Below are positions 9,427 to 18,127 of a stretch of 64,000 nucleotides of DNA, one piece after another. A program made the translations under genes and the position numbers. Location of the stretch: positions 25,464 through 89,463 of the forward strand of contig USHY01000001.1 of the NCBI GenBank assembly GCA_900554635.1, read 5' to 3'. The stretch comes from an uncultured Clostridium sp. (lineage in GTDB: Bacteria > Bacillota > Clostridia > TANB77 > CAG-508). The notes below the pieces were generated by a model that saw only the letters and a program-made list of their open reading frames with translations, made no database searches and was not told the DNA's origin. The first letter of the stretch is position 1; every line of letters begins with the position of its first letter.

Positions 9427-10554
9427 TTACAGATCAATCACCTTTGCGTATTTTTCAAAGAATTTGTGCATTTCTAAGTTAAATGGTGTCATATCTTTTT
9501 TGTCTCTCTCGATGATTACATCAGCAAAACCTTTGTCTCTGCTTCCAGCTACTAGGTTTCTATAGCATTCACTATCTGCAGATAAATAGTCTGCCTGTTT
9601 TACTAGGTCGTGAAATGGCATGTTTTCGGCTTCTTCTAGCATTACCTTTTTTAGTTCTTTGCTAAGAAAATCTGGAATTTTAGAATATACATGCTTCTCG
9701 ATTTGTTCCATCTCGTACTGCTCGGTAGCATATCTGAATCCGGGTATAGCATCCTTAATGGTAGATGGAATATCCTTTGTCCAAACTTCTGCAATATCAT
9801 GGTATATTCCCATGAAGAACATGCGACTTGCATATTTTTCATCAAAATTTGTTTGATTTAATGCCATGAAGTATGCAAATATAGCAGTGTCGAACAGATG
9901 ACCTAATACAGAACATTCAATATTGTAGCTAAAGACTGCCCATCGAGTCTGATTTCTTAGTCTCGAAATGGTCTGAAAAATTTTGAAGTATTCAGACTCT
10001 GTATTCGAAAATTCACTTACGCCAGGAATGTCTTCAAAAGCATCTAAGTTACGCTCAATATCTTGCAGTTTCTTCGAAATTCCCTGTGTTTGGTGTTCAA
10101 GAAGTTCAACATAAGTTGCAATTTTGGTTGCAGCTCTGTACAGTCTTACTTCATATTCACCAATTCCTTCAGAGAGAAAAGAGGCAAAATCGTAATCGGT
10201 TTTTTCGATAATGATTTTGTTGGCAATCCTATCAAATTCCCTTTTGTTGATTCCGCTCGTTCTGCAGATTTCATCGATTTTATGCTCAGGTGTATCAAAA
10301 TATACATATACCTTAGCATATGCTCTTCCAAGAGCTATTCGAGGAAAATCTTCATACCTGATGCTTTTTCCCTCATGCTCAGCAAATTTCGCAAGTAGAT
10401 AAACAATAACACAATTCAGTGCCTGCTTAGCCAACTCGTTATACTTGCCTTGAGAAGTGATTTCTGTCCACCGACGCAGGTTATTTAGTCTAATAATGAC
10501 TTCGTTTGTAGACATTCCCTGGTTCAGTGTGATGTGATCCATAGCCATAGACAT
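9427..10554 (-). CDS. HD-domain phosphohydrolase (YfbR-like)
   Basis: Protein of 375 residues. The central HD region has the ordered metal ligands: His in SVLGHLFDTAIF, His-Asp in GIYHDIAEVW, and a later Asp in LVKQADYLSADSE. The family includes the 5'-deoxynucleotidase YfbR; the substrate here is unknown. The N-terminal third is helical and unassigned. It is a single gene with its own promoter and terminator. Codon use looks different from its neighbours: more C/G-ending codons, with CTG, CGT and CGG used for Leu and Arg. Codon 28 (10473-10471) is CGG, the only in-frame CGG in the window not at a frameshift; here the frame continues normally. This suggests the gene came from elsewhere, and it is a counterexample to test for the CGG hypothesis. 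Confidence 0.8.
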   Translation of the reverse strand: MSMAMDHITLNQGMSTNEVIIRLNNLRRWTEITSQGKYNELAKQALNCVIVYLLAKFAEHEGKSIRYEDFPRIALGRAYAKVYVYFDTPEHKIDEICRTSGINKREFDRIANKIIIEKTDYDFASFLSEGIGEYEVRLYRAATKIATYVELLEHQTQGISKKLQDIERNLDAFEDIPGVSEFSNTESEYFKIFQTISRLRNQTRWAVFSYNIECSVLGHLFDTAIFAYFMALNQTNFDEKYASRMFFMGIYHDIAEVWTKDIPSTIKDAIPGFRYATEQYEMEQIEKHVYSKIPDFLSKELKKVMLEEAENMPFHDLVKQADYLSADSECYRNLVAGSRDKGFADVIIERDKKDMTPFNLEMHKFFEKYAKVIDL

Positions 10555-10632
10555 ATTCCTCCTTGAAAATTATTTGTCTCATGTAAAAGCCTGGTGTCGC
10601 GCAAGAAAGGCCTTATATATGAATACTTTTAT

Positions 10633-10661
10633 ATTGTACCACAATTTTATGTTAATTTCAA
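10633..10661 (-). promoter_or_regulatory. Promoter of the HD-domain gene
   Basis: -35 TTGAAA (10661-10656), 17-bp spacer, extended -10 TGG-TACAAT (10638-10633). The leader of about 70 nt contains a short GC-rich hairpin (about 10591-10615) of no family I recognise. Confidence 0.65.
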
Positions 10662-10678
10662 TTTATAAAAAAAAAAAC

Positions 10679-10697
10679 GAGTCTAATCATTAGACTC
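10679..10697 (-). terminator. Intrinsic terminator after the DUF1858 gene
   Basis: 8-bp stem GAGTCTAA/TTAGACTC with a 3-nt loop, followed on the minus strand by G and a run of eleven T. Confidence 0.85.
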
Positions 10698-10703
10698 AAT
10701 TTT

Positions 10704-10889
10704 TTAGTCTTTATTTATTTTTTCTAATAGGTCATCTACATCTATTCCATGAACTTCGCAAGCTTCTTCTAGTGTTTCTGCTTGTGATGCTGGACAACCT
10801 AAGCAATGCATACCTGCTTGTAGCAAAATTTCTGCTTTTTCTGGTGCTATTTCTAGTAATTCACCTATTTTAGTTGTTCTTTCTATCAT
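10704..10889 (-). CDS. DUF1858 small redox-disulfide protein
   Basis: 61-residue protein of the DUF1858 / hybrid-cluster-associated redox disulfide family. Seen: N-terminal KIGELLEIAPEKAEILLQAGMHCLGCPAS with the CxxC pair that defines the family, then an acidic helical C-terminus ending VDDLLEKINKD. The length is normal for the family. Members are often found near iron-sulfur or anaerobic redox genes; the reaction is not established. Start ATG 10889 follows GGGGGAGAG. It is alone, with a strong intrinsic terminator, and divergent from the conjugation-like operon that starts near 11.0 kb. Confidence 0.88.
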   Translation of the reverse strand: MIERTTKIGELLEIAPEKAEILLQAGMHCLGCPASQAETLEEACEVHGIDVDDLLEKINKD

Positions 10890-11018
10890 TTTCTCTCCCC
10901 CTTTATGTTTTTTACCAATTCAGACTTATTTTAACATAATTTTTCCAAAAAGTATAGACAATTTTAAAAAATTGTAGTAAAATGATTAAAATTTTAAGAA
11001 AGGTGGTGTTATTATAAA

Positions 11019-11153
11019 ATATTAATTCATTTATTTTTTGCATCTTTTATTATTAATCTTTTTATAACTTTTTATTCTGTCTATTCATTTTTTGAAATGA
11101 GTATTTTTCACGGATTACAAGGTTCTAAATTAAAATTCAAAAAATTATTGTAA
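11019..11153 (+). CDS. Possible small membrane protein with non-canonical start
   Basis: An open frame of 44 codons beginning at ATA 11019 and ending at TAA 11153. It encodes a hydrophobic segment (LIHLFFASFIINLFITFYSVY) and a basic tail (GSKLKFKKLL). A ribosome site AAGGTGG lies about 12 nt upstream, and the stop runs into the ribosome site of virD4, as in a compact operon. No ATG, GTG or TTG opens the frame before the hydrophobic segment. It is either a real first gene of the conjugation-like operon or a decayed remnant. I do not recognise a family. Confidence 0.3.
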   Translation: MLIHLFFASFIINLFITFYSVYSFFEMSIFHGLQGSKLKFKKLL

Positions 11154-11165
11154 AAGGAGAGTCAT

Positions 11166-12891
11166 TTGAAAATCATGTTATTTTTATTGCAATTTGTATT
11201 TTGCATTTGTTTAACATTGTCTTTAGCTATTCCTGTTGTTATATTTTTTAAGCCAATATTAGAGGCACCATCTTTAATTATTCCATATGCAATTTATCCA
11301 TTTGATATATGTAAATCTGCCCCTATAGCTTGGAAATACATGAAATACACATACTGCGCAACTTGCTTTTATGTTTGTTTTATAGTTTCCAAAGCAATTT
11401 TTGTAAATGTATTTAAAACTAAAATTGCTACAAGGAAAAAAAGTTCAAATCCATTTAAACAGGAAAAAGGATTTAATTTATACTTAGGGAAAACAGGAAA
11501 CAAGGTACCAGTGTACTTGCCAGAAAACAGCTTATATCAAAATATACTAATTACAGGTACTATTCGGAACTGGAAAAACAAGTTCTAGCATGTACCCATT
11601 TGTTAAACAATTTATTTCTTATTCTGGTGATTTCAATTTTGGTATGCTTATTTTAGATGTAAAAGGGAATTTTTATAAACAGGTAAAACATTATGCTGAA
11701 CTTTTTAATAGAATAGATGATTTATATGTAATTGAACTAGGAGGTAAAATAAAATATAATCCTTTGGATAAGCAAAATTTAAAACCATCTGTTCTTGCTA
11801 ATAGATTAAAAACTATTTTAACACTCTTTTCTCCAAATAACCCTGAATCTTATTGGATTGATAAAGCTGAAGAGGTTTTAACTGAAGCAATAAAACTTTG
11901 CAGACTTTATAACAATGGATATGTAACATTTATTGAACTTCACAAATTAGTTAACTCTCCCGATTACTATTGTGAAAAAGTTGAACACATGCGCCAATTA
12001 TTTAGATCTGGAACACTATCAGCTTCACAAATATATGACTTACATTCAGCAATCACTTTTTTTGAAAATGAATATAAAACATTAGATTCACGAGTGTTAT
12101 CTATTTTAAAATCTGAAATCTCAAGAATGACAAATATTTTTGTTTCTGATTATGATATCCAAAATACATTTTGCCCAAATAAAAATGATATTAATTTTAC
12201 TGGTTTTGAAGATGTTATTAACAATGGAAAAATTGTTGTTTTAAATATGAATATTGCCATGTATAAAAATCTATCTAAACTTATTGCAGCCTATTTGAAA
12301 TTGGATTTTCAAACAGAAATCTTATCTCAACTTTCAAAAGGAGATGCTAAACCGGTAGTTTTTATGTGTGATGAATTTCATGAATATGTTACAACAACAG
12401 ATAGTGAATTTTTTGCACAAAGCAGAGAAGCAAAATGTATTAATATTGTTGCAACTCAAAGTTATACTTCACTGCTAAATACTCTAAAAGACCAATATAG
12501 CACAAAAGCAATTATTCAAAACCTAGTAAATAAACTATGGTATAGAACTGATGATACTTTTACAATAGAAGATGCACAAAAACAAATTGGTAAAGAAGAT
12601 AAAACAAAAATCTCTAAAAGTATATCTGAAAATGCCCAAGAAACAAATTATAATTATATAACAAATTCTTTAAATTCTCGTAATTCAGGTGTTTCAGAAA
12701 GTATTACAACACACATAAACACAGATTTTGTATATGATACAAACTTTTTTACCAGAGAATTGGAAACTTTTTCTTGCCTTTCTTTTCTTTCCAATGGAAG
12801 CAAAATTTTGCCTCCAACAAAAATTAAAATGCAACCATATTTTATGGATTCCAAGCCTAAAAAGAAAGGTAAAAAATTAAAAATTATATAA
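11166..12891 (+). CDS. virD4: VirD4/TraG-type coupling ATPase, +1 frameshift at CGG in Walker A
   Basis: Coupling protein that feeds DNA or protein substrates to a type IV secretion channel. Two frames (11166-11588, 11590-12891) join into about 574 residues if the C of CGG at 11565-11567 is skipped. Read straight, ITGTIRNWKNKF then stop; with the skip, ITGTIGTGKTSSS, a perfect Walker A. Also seen: two N-terminal membrane segments (about 5-30 and 55-80), NPFKQEKGFNLYLGKTG before the P-loop, Walker B VVFMCDEFHEYV, and IVATQSYTSLL, typical of TraG/VirD4. Start TTG 11166 has AAAGGAGAG upstream. The downstream 441 residues show no other damage, which argues against an old pseudogene. A pilin-like gene follows 9 bp later. 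Confidence 0.82.
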
Positions 12892-12900
12892 GGGGGACCT

Positions 12901-13242
12901 ATGAAAAAACTTTATTATACTATTTATACATTATTTTTAGCCTATGTATTTTTAAACTGTTTTTGCACATTTAGTTATGGTGCATACCCAAAGCTTGTAA
13001 CTACAATTACTAGTGCTTTTCAAACAATAGAATCTTGGCTACTAAAAATTGCTACACCTGCAGCAGCTGTAGCTGTTGGAACTGGTGTGTTTATGAAAAA
13101 ATTTAGCTTTGGCGATGAGGAAAGGATTAGAACTGGAAAAAAAGTTATTAGGAGCAGTTTATTCTCATATGCCTTTATTCTATGTATTGATTTAATTTTA
13201 TCTGCTATTAAGCTACTTGTTACAAAAAGCGAAGAGGGGTGA
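12901..13242 (+). CDS. TrbC/VirB2-like pilin or membrane subunit
   Basis: 113 residues. Seen: signal-like N-terminus (KKLYYTIYTLFLAYVFLNCF), a second hydrophobic segment ending in AAAVAVGTGVF, a charged loop with GDEERIRTGKKVIRSS, and a third hydrophobic segment before a charged tail. This two-helix core with a basic loop is the layout of VirB2/TrbC proteins and of the small subunits of Gram-positive conjugation systems. Assignment rests on layout and on the position between VirD4 and a TrbL-like gene, not on a diagnostic motif. It ends in a TGA stop that overlaps the start region of the next gene. Confidence 0.6.
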   Translation: MKKLYYTIYTLFLAYVFLNCFCTFSYGAYPKLVTTITSAFQTIESWLLKIATPAAAVAVGTGVFMKKFSFGDEERIRTGKKVIRSSLFSYAFILCIDLILSAIKLLVTKSEEG

Positions 13243-14136
13243 TTTTAATTACACAATCCACTTTGACTAACTTATTAATATATATAATAAACAATATATT
13301 TTCAAATCTATTCTCCTCAATTAATAGCAATATAACCAATTTTTTAGATAAATTGGTTTTTGTAACTCCAGACATCACAAGCGATTTAATGCAAATTATT
13401 GGAACAAATAGTCATTCCGGAGTAATATTAATATGCAATTCTTTAGTTTATGGGTTTTTACTTTACTACGCTTTTTCCTATTTACTATCCCACTTAACAT
13501 TTTCACAAGTAGAAAGGCCCACGCAATTCATTTTCAAATTATTACTTTGTGTAATTGCTCTAAATGCTAGCTATTTTTTGTGTTCGTTTTTGATTTTAAT
13601 TTGCTCATACACTTCAAGTATGATTCAGGACATTGGTAACTACTATTTTAATTACGAAATTTCATTCTCAAGCTTTTTAAGTAATATCATTCCAGCAGAA
13701 TATTTCTCATCTAATTCATTTAATCTATTTAGCTTTGACCGGAATTCTCAAAAGCTCAATATCTTTTGGATTCTTAAGTTTAAGCATTTCATATGCAATT
13801 AGATACATCCTAATAAAAGTTTTAGTAATAATTTCGCCTTTTGCAATATTATCATTATCAAGCACAAGAACTAGTTCTTTTTTCAAAACATGGCTTAAAA
13901 GTTTTTTATCCCTACTTTTCTTGCAAGTATTCATTTCTGCAATTCTTCTTATTTGTTTTGTTATTAGCAAAAGTGAAAATTCATTTTTACCAAATCAAAT
14001 TATGTATCTTGGTATGATTTATACTCTTTTTAAGGCTAATACTTTTGTGAAAGAATTCATTGGTGGATTTTCAACTGATGTTTCATTAAACACGACTGGT
14101 TTTACTAATTTTTTTAAGGGAGGTGTGTTTAAATAA
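13239..14136 (+). CDS. TrbL/VirB6-like conjugation membrane protein, +1 frameshift at CGG
   Basis: Two frames (13239-13802 and 13735-14136) give one protein of about 298 residues when the C of CGG at 13740-13742 is skipped: GAC CGG AAT becomes GAC GGA ATT (FSFDGILKSSISFGFL). About six hydrophobic segments, including LVYGFLLYYAFSYLLSHLTF and a last pair around LLFLQVFISAILLICFV; the RYILIKVLVIISPFAILSL stretch resembles TrbL/VirB6 and CD0411-type proteins of Gram-positive conjugative elements. Such proteins form the inner-membrane channel. The start is either GTG 13239, which overlaps the ribosome site GAGGGGTG, or ATT 13248 with better spacing. The second half is intact to its stop. Confidence 0.68.
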
Positions 14137-14417
14137 AATTTATTATTCCTCAAAATTATAATTTTAAAAGTAAGTTATTTGGATTTATGGACTATTCAAC
14201 AGCTATTTTGAATGTTATCTGGGCTTTAGCCATATTAGGTATTGACTATATTTTGCCCTTCTCAATCAATTTTAAAATTGGATTTTTCATTATACTATAT
14301 TTTCCATTGCTTCTCTTTAGTATAATTGGATTTAATAATGAAAACATAATCTATGTGCTATCTTATTTAATTAAATATGTTAAAAATCGAACAATTTATT
14401 TTTATGGAAAAGATTGA
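14133..14417 (+). CDS. PrgI family (VirB3-like) conjugation protein, probable AUA start
   Basis: Small inner-membrane component of Gram-positive type IV secretion. The conserved N-terminus KFIIPQNYNFKSKLFGFMDY lies upstream of the first ATG (14187), so translation should begin earlier. An in-frame TAA at 14130-14132 leaves only ATA 14133, or ATT 14142 or 14145, as a start; AAGGGAGGTG ends 8 nt before the ATA, and ATA overlaps the previous stop. Two hydrophobic segments follow (about residues 22-38 and 45-65). Total about 94 residues. In known elements PrgI precedes the VirB4/TraE ATPase; here TagO follows 62 bp later and VirB4 is missing, so the operon is truncated. Confidence 0.7.
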   Translation: MKFIIPQNYNFKSKLFGFMDYSTAILNVIWALAILGIDYILPFSINFKIGFFIILYFPLLLFSIIGFNNENIIYVLSYLIKYVKNRTIYFYGKD

Positions 14418-14479
14418 CAAATTGTAGTTTTCATTATAGAATTATAGATGTTAAATTTAATTTTAAAAGGAGTTTTTTT

Positions 14480-15596
14480 ATGTGGGGAGATATTTCCGTA
14501 GCATTTCTTTTAGCATTTATATCTGCTTATGTTATTACACCATATACAATAAGATTTGCAAGAAAAATTGGAGCTTTAGATATTCCCAAGGAGACAAGAA
14601 AAATACATAAAAAGCCGATGCCTAGACTTGGTGGTTTAGCTGTTATAATAGGTTTTACCATTTCAGTTATTTACTTATTAACAGTTATGTCTATTGAAAA
14701 AACCATTAATCTATTTGGTGAAGATGCTTATTATTTTAAGCTTATTGGATATTTTCTTGGAATGAGTATTTTAAGTGCCTTTTGCTTTATTGATGACTTA
14801 AAAGGAATTCACCCTTTAGTTAAACTATCTGGGCAATTAATCGCTGCAATAGTTGTAACCCTTTGTGGTATTCAAATTGATACTATTACTGTTCCTTTCC
14901 TTAATACTTTTGTTGCAGAGGATATGGTTGCAAAGGTTATAACTGTTATATGGATTGTTGGTATAACAAATGCAATTAATTTAATTGATGGTTTAGACCG
15001 GTTTATCAAGTGGTGTTTCTCTTATCTCTTGTTTATCTTTAGTAATAATATTTGCACTTAATGATTCTCCACTAATTGCTATATTGCTTGTTACAGCCCT
15101 TGCAGGTAGCATACTTGGATTTTTACCTTACAACTTTAATCCTGCAAAAACTTTTCTTGGAGATACTGGTTCAAACTTTTTAGGTTATACCTTATCAATC
15201 ATCTCCATTATGGGTATGGCTAAAACATATACAGCAATTGTTCTTGTAGCACCCTTACTTGTTTTTGCTCTTCCTCTTTTAGATACTACACTTGCAATTT
15301 TTAGAAGAATGATAAAAACAAAATCTATCAAAGGAGTATTCAAAGCAGACAAGGAGCATTTACACCATAAATTAATGAAACATGGTTATTCACAAAAACA
15401 AGCAGTTTTAATTTTATATGGTCTTAGTGCTACATTTGGAATTTTCGCTATAATTTTATTAGATAGTGGAATTTGGAAAGCTTTATCTTTTGCATTAATG
15501 GTTGTGGCCATTGTAGCAATAGGTTATAAGGATATACTAAGAATTAGAAATGATAATGATGATAATTTAAAAAATCAAAAAGATAAGCAGAACTAA
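14480..15596 (+). CDS. tagO: TagO/WecA-type GlcNAc-1-phosphate transferase, +1 frameshift at CGG
   Basis: Transfers sugar-1-phosphate (usually GlcNAc-1-P) to undecaprenyl phosphate, starting teichoic-acid or capsule synthesis. The frames 14414-15061 and 15084-15596 combine into about 371 residues when the C of CGG at 14999-15001 is skipped: GAC CGG TTT becomes GAC GGT TTA, rebuilding NAINLIDGLDGLSSGVS, the invariant motif of this family. Also seen: DDLKGIHP (first Asp pair), the HxH-like KEHLHHKLM block, and about ten membrane segments. Start ATG 14480 has AAAAGGAG 7 nt upstream; an earlier in-frame ATG lacks this. Its partners wecB, tagA and many transferases follow convergently. Without the shift, half the enzyme including active-site residues would be lost. 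Confidence 0.85.
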
Positions 15597-15608
15597 TATG
15601 TTCTGCTT
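15585..15608. terminator. Bidirectional terminator between tagO and the GT2 gene
   Basis: 9-bp stem AAGCAGAAC/GTTCTGCTT with a 6-nt loop. AATTTTATTT follows on plus and ATCTTTTTG on minus, so it serves both convergent transcripts. Confidence 0.85.
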
Positions 15609-15612
15609 AATT

Positions 15613-16548
15613 TTATTTAATATTAATTGTTTTATCTATTACATATTGTGGTCTATTTTTTGTTTCATCATATATTCTTCCTATGTATTCTGAAAGTACC
15701 CAAATGGATAATAATTGTACTCCTGCAAAAAATGTTATTGAAACCATTATTGATGTCCAGCCTGGTGCTAAATTATTCCATTCAAATGCAAATGAAAGAA
15801 TTGAGTATATTAGAATTATAAATGATATAATTATTGAGATAATTCCTAATCCTCCTAGAATTTTTAATGGTTTTGTTGAAAAGCCTATAATTCCATCTGC
15901 TGCTAGTTTAAGCATCTTTTTTAGAGGATATTTTGTTTTTCCTGCAAACCTTTCTTTTCTTTCATATTCAAAAGCATATTGTTTATATCCAACCCAGCTA
16001 AATAATCCTCTTAAAAATTTATTGTGCTCTGGTAGAGAATTTATTGTGTCTACAACTTTTCTATCTACTAATCTAAAATCTCCTGTATTTTTTGGAATTT
16101 CTACATCAGATAGTGCATTTAGTGTTTGATAAAACATCTTGGCAGTAAACAGCTTAAATGCAGATTCTCCTTCTCTTGTTTTCCTTTGTCCATATATTAC
16201 TTCATTTCCCTCTTCCCATAACTTTAACATCTCTGGTAATAATTCTGGTGGGTCTTGAAGGTCTGCATCTATTATTAATATTGCATCACCTGTAACATAT
16301 TTTAGTCCTGCTGTTACTGCTGCTTGGTGTCCAAAATTTCTTGCAAATGAAATTACTTTAACATTTTTGTTTTCACTTGCTATATTGCTTAGTATTTCTA
16401 ATGTTTTATCTTTGCTACCATCATTTACAAATATAATTTCATTTTCATAATTTTCAAGATTAGATAATACACCTTCTAGTCTTTTATAACATTCAAGTGC
16501 AACTTCCTCCTCATAATACATTGGTACTACTACTGATATTTTCTTCAT
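15613..16548 (-). CDS. GtrB/YkcC-like polyprenyl-phosphate glycosyltransferase (GT2)
   Basis: 311 residues. N-terminal GT2 domain: SVVVPMYYEEEVALECY, FVNDGSKDKTLE, DADLQDPPELLPEM with the DxD metal site, and QRKTREGESAFKLF. Two C-terminal membrane helices (ILGGLGIISIIISFIILIYS and MVSITFFAGVQLLSIWVLSEYIG) place the enzyme at the membrane. The family moves a sugar from a nucleotide donor to undecaprenyl phosphate, making lipid-linked donors for outside modification of wall polymers. Start ATG 16548 has GAGGGA before it and overlaps the end of the MdoB-like gene by 38 bp. Last gene of the large minus-strand polysaccharide block. Confidence 0.88.
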   Translation of the reverse strand: MKKISVVVPMYYEEEVALECYKRLEGVLSNLENYENEIIFVNDGSKDKTLEILSNIASENKNVKVISFARNFGHQAAVTAGLKYVTGDAILIIDADLQDPPELLPEMLKLWEEGNEVIYGQRKTREGESAFKLFTAKMFYQTLNALSDVEIPKNTGDFRLVDRKVVDTINSLPEHNKFLRGLFSWVGYKQYAFEYERKERFAGKTKYPLKKMLKLAADGIIGFSTKPLKILGGLGIISIIISFIILIYSILSFAFEWNNLAPGWTSIMVSITFFAGVQLLSIWVLSEYIGRIYDETKNRPQYVIDKTINIK

Positions 16549-18115
16549 TTTTTCCCTCACTTTCTGGTATTATTTTTTTCATTTCATAATAATCTGACCC
16601 TAGTATAAATCTATTATACCATACTGAATTTTTACTAATTTCACTGCAAAAATTATCAAGACCTAAGCTTTCTGCAAGTGTTGGTACTCCTGAATAAAGA
16701 TTTGTACCTAATCCCAAACGTTCTCCTTCTATTTTAACTCCTAAGCTTGCAAGTATTGTTGGGTACATATCCATTGTTGTAAAAGTTCTGTTTTTGTTAT
16801 TTGTAGCTTGTGGAATTCCATTTATTATACAGTTATAAATTGTTCTTGTATAATTTGCATCTTTTATTTTTTCTTCATAAAATTCTGCTTGCATTCCTAG
16901 GTGATCTCCTAGTATTACTATTGTTGTGTTTTCATAAAACTCTTGTGTTTTTGCCCAATTTATAAATTCATTTATTGATTTTGAAGAATATGCATATACA
17001 TTTTCGTATTGTGAATCATATTTTAATTCTACATTTGGGCTTAGATATCCATCTGGGAAATGTGTATCTGCTGTAACCATTACATAATTGAAAGGTTGTC
17101 CTTGTGAGTATAGATTTGTTATTTCTTCTTTTGACCATTCAAATAATTTGTCATCTTCAAATCCCCACCAAGTTATATCATTAACTTCCATTTTACCTTG
17201 TTCTATCGCATATGTTACATCAAATATTTTGTAACCACCATTTGTTTCTAAGTATTGCCTTCTTCCACCAAATGTGGCATCAGAGCCTAGCATTATTTCC
17301 AAATTATATCCTTGCTCTCCTAATACCTCGCCTAAAGCGTATGTACCTTCTAAGTATTTACCATTACCTGTATATGTATTTTTATTTATTAATATGTCAC
17401 CTGTTTTTAATGGAATTCACGAAGTCATTGCAACTATTCCTGCAACAGAATAATTTGTTCCATATGTTTGGTGTGCTCCACCTAAGAAATCTGTATTTGA
17501 AAAATTCACATTTTCAATAGCTAATTCTTCAAGCTCAGGAATTATCGAATTTTCCCACATTCCACCATTATCTTTACTTAGTAAAGTATTCTCCATACTT
17601 TCTGATACTATTAGAATTAAGTTTCGTTTTTGCTCTGGAAATGTTATGTTTATGTTTTTTCCATCAACATAATAATCTTCAAAAATTTTTGTTGATAAGA
17701 TTTTATTTTTTAGGTATATATTAATTTTCAAACAAAATACTGCTACTATTAATGCAACAAGTGTAACTACTATTAGATATTTTTTTCTATGATATGCCGT
17801 TATTTTTATTGGAAAAATTTGAATTTTTTTGTCTTTTCCTTTAAATTTGTATGTACAATATCTTTTAATTTCAACATCTCGTATTGTAAAGATATATAAG
17901 AGCATGCTTAGTACTCCAACAGGCACTATACATACTGCAATTACACTGTTTATTACTGTTGGAGCTGCTGTTTCTACTCCATTTAGTGCATAATATAATA
18001 CCTGGTCAAAGTCTTGTTCTGGATATTCTTTGGCATAGTAAATTGAACCTATAATAATTACTGAAGCTAATAGTAATATAAGAAATGTCAGAACATTTTT
18101 TATTTTTTTCTCCAT
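16511..18115 (-). CDS. MdoB/LTA-synthase-like phosphoglycerol transferase with in-frame TGA
   Basis: Membrane sulfatase-fold enzyme predicted to add phosphoglycerol to a surface polymer. The 534-codon frame is continuous except for TGA at 17419-17417. Seen: about four N-terminal membrane segments, metal-site NLILIVSESMENTLL (about 165-180), GTNYSVAGIVAMTS then TGA then IPLKTGD, GSDATFGGRRQYLE, FNYVMVTADTHFPD and ILGDHLGMQAEF. Relatives have Gly at the TGA position (…GIPL), so one base change GGA to TGA is the simplest origin. In MdoB the nucleophile is Thr in a N-W-T motif; here the matching position looks like Ser (N-Y-S). A restart at ATG 17302 would give only half an enzyme. TGA is a normal stop elsewhere in the window. 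Confidence 0.72.
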
Positions 18116-18127
18116 CTGTTTTCCCTT

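Noticed and set aside
11566..11590. Classical slippery-site frameshifting by P-site tRNA re-pairing
   Set aside because: The codons before CGG differ (GAG, ATT, GAC, GAC, AAC, ATA) and would re-pair poorly one base on; only CGG is shared.
17417..17419. TGA read as selenocysteine
   Set aside because: Relatives have Gly, not Cys, at this position, and I see no clear SECIS-like hairpin just downstream.
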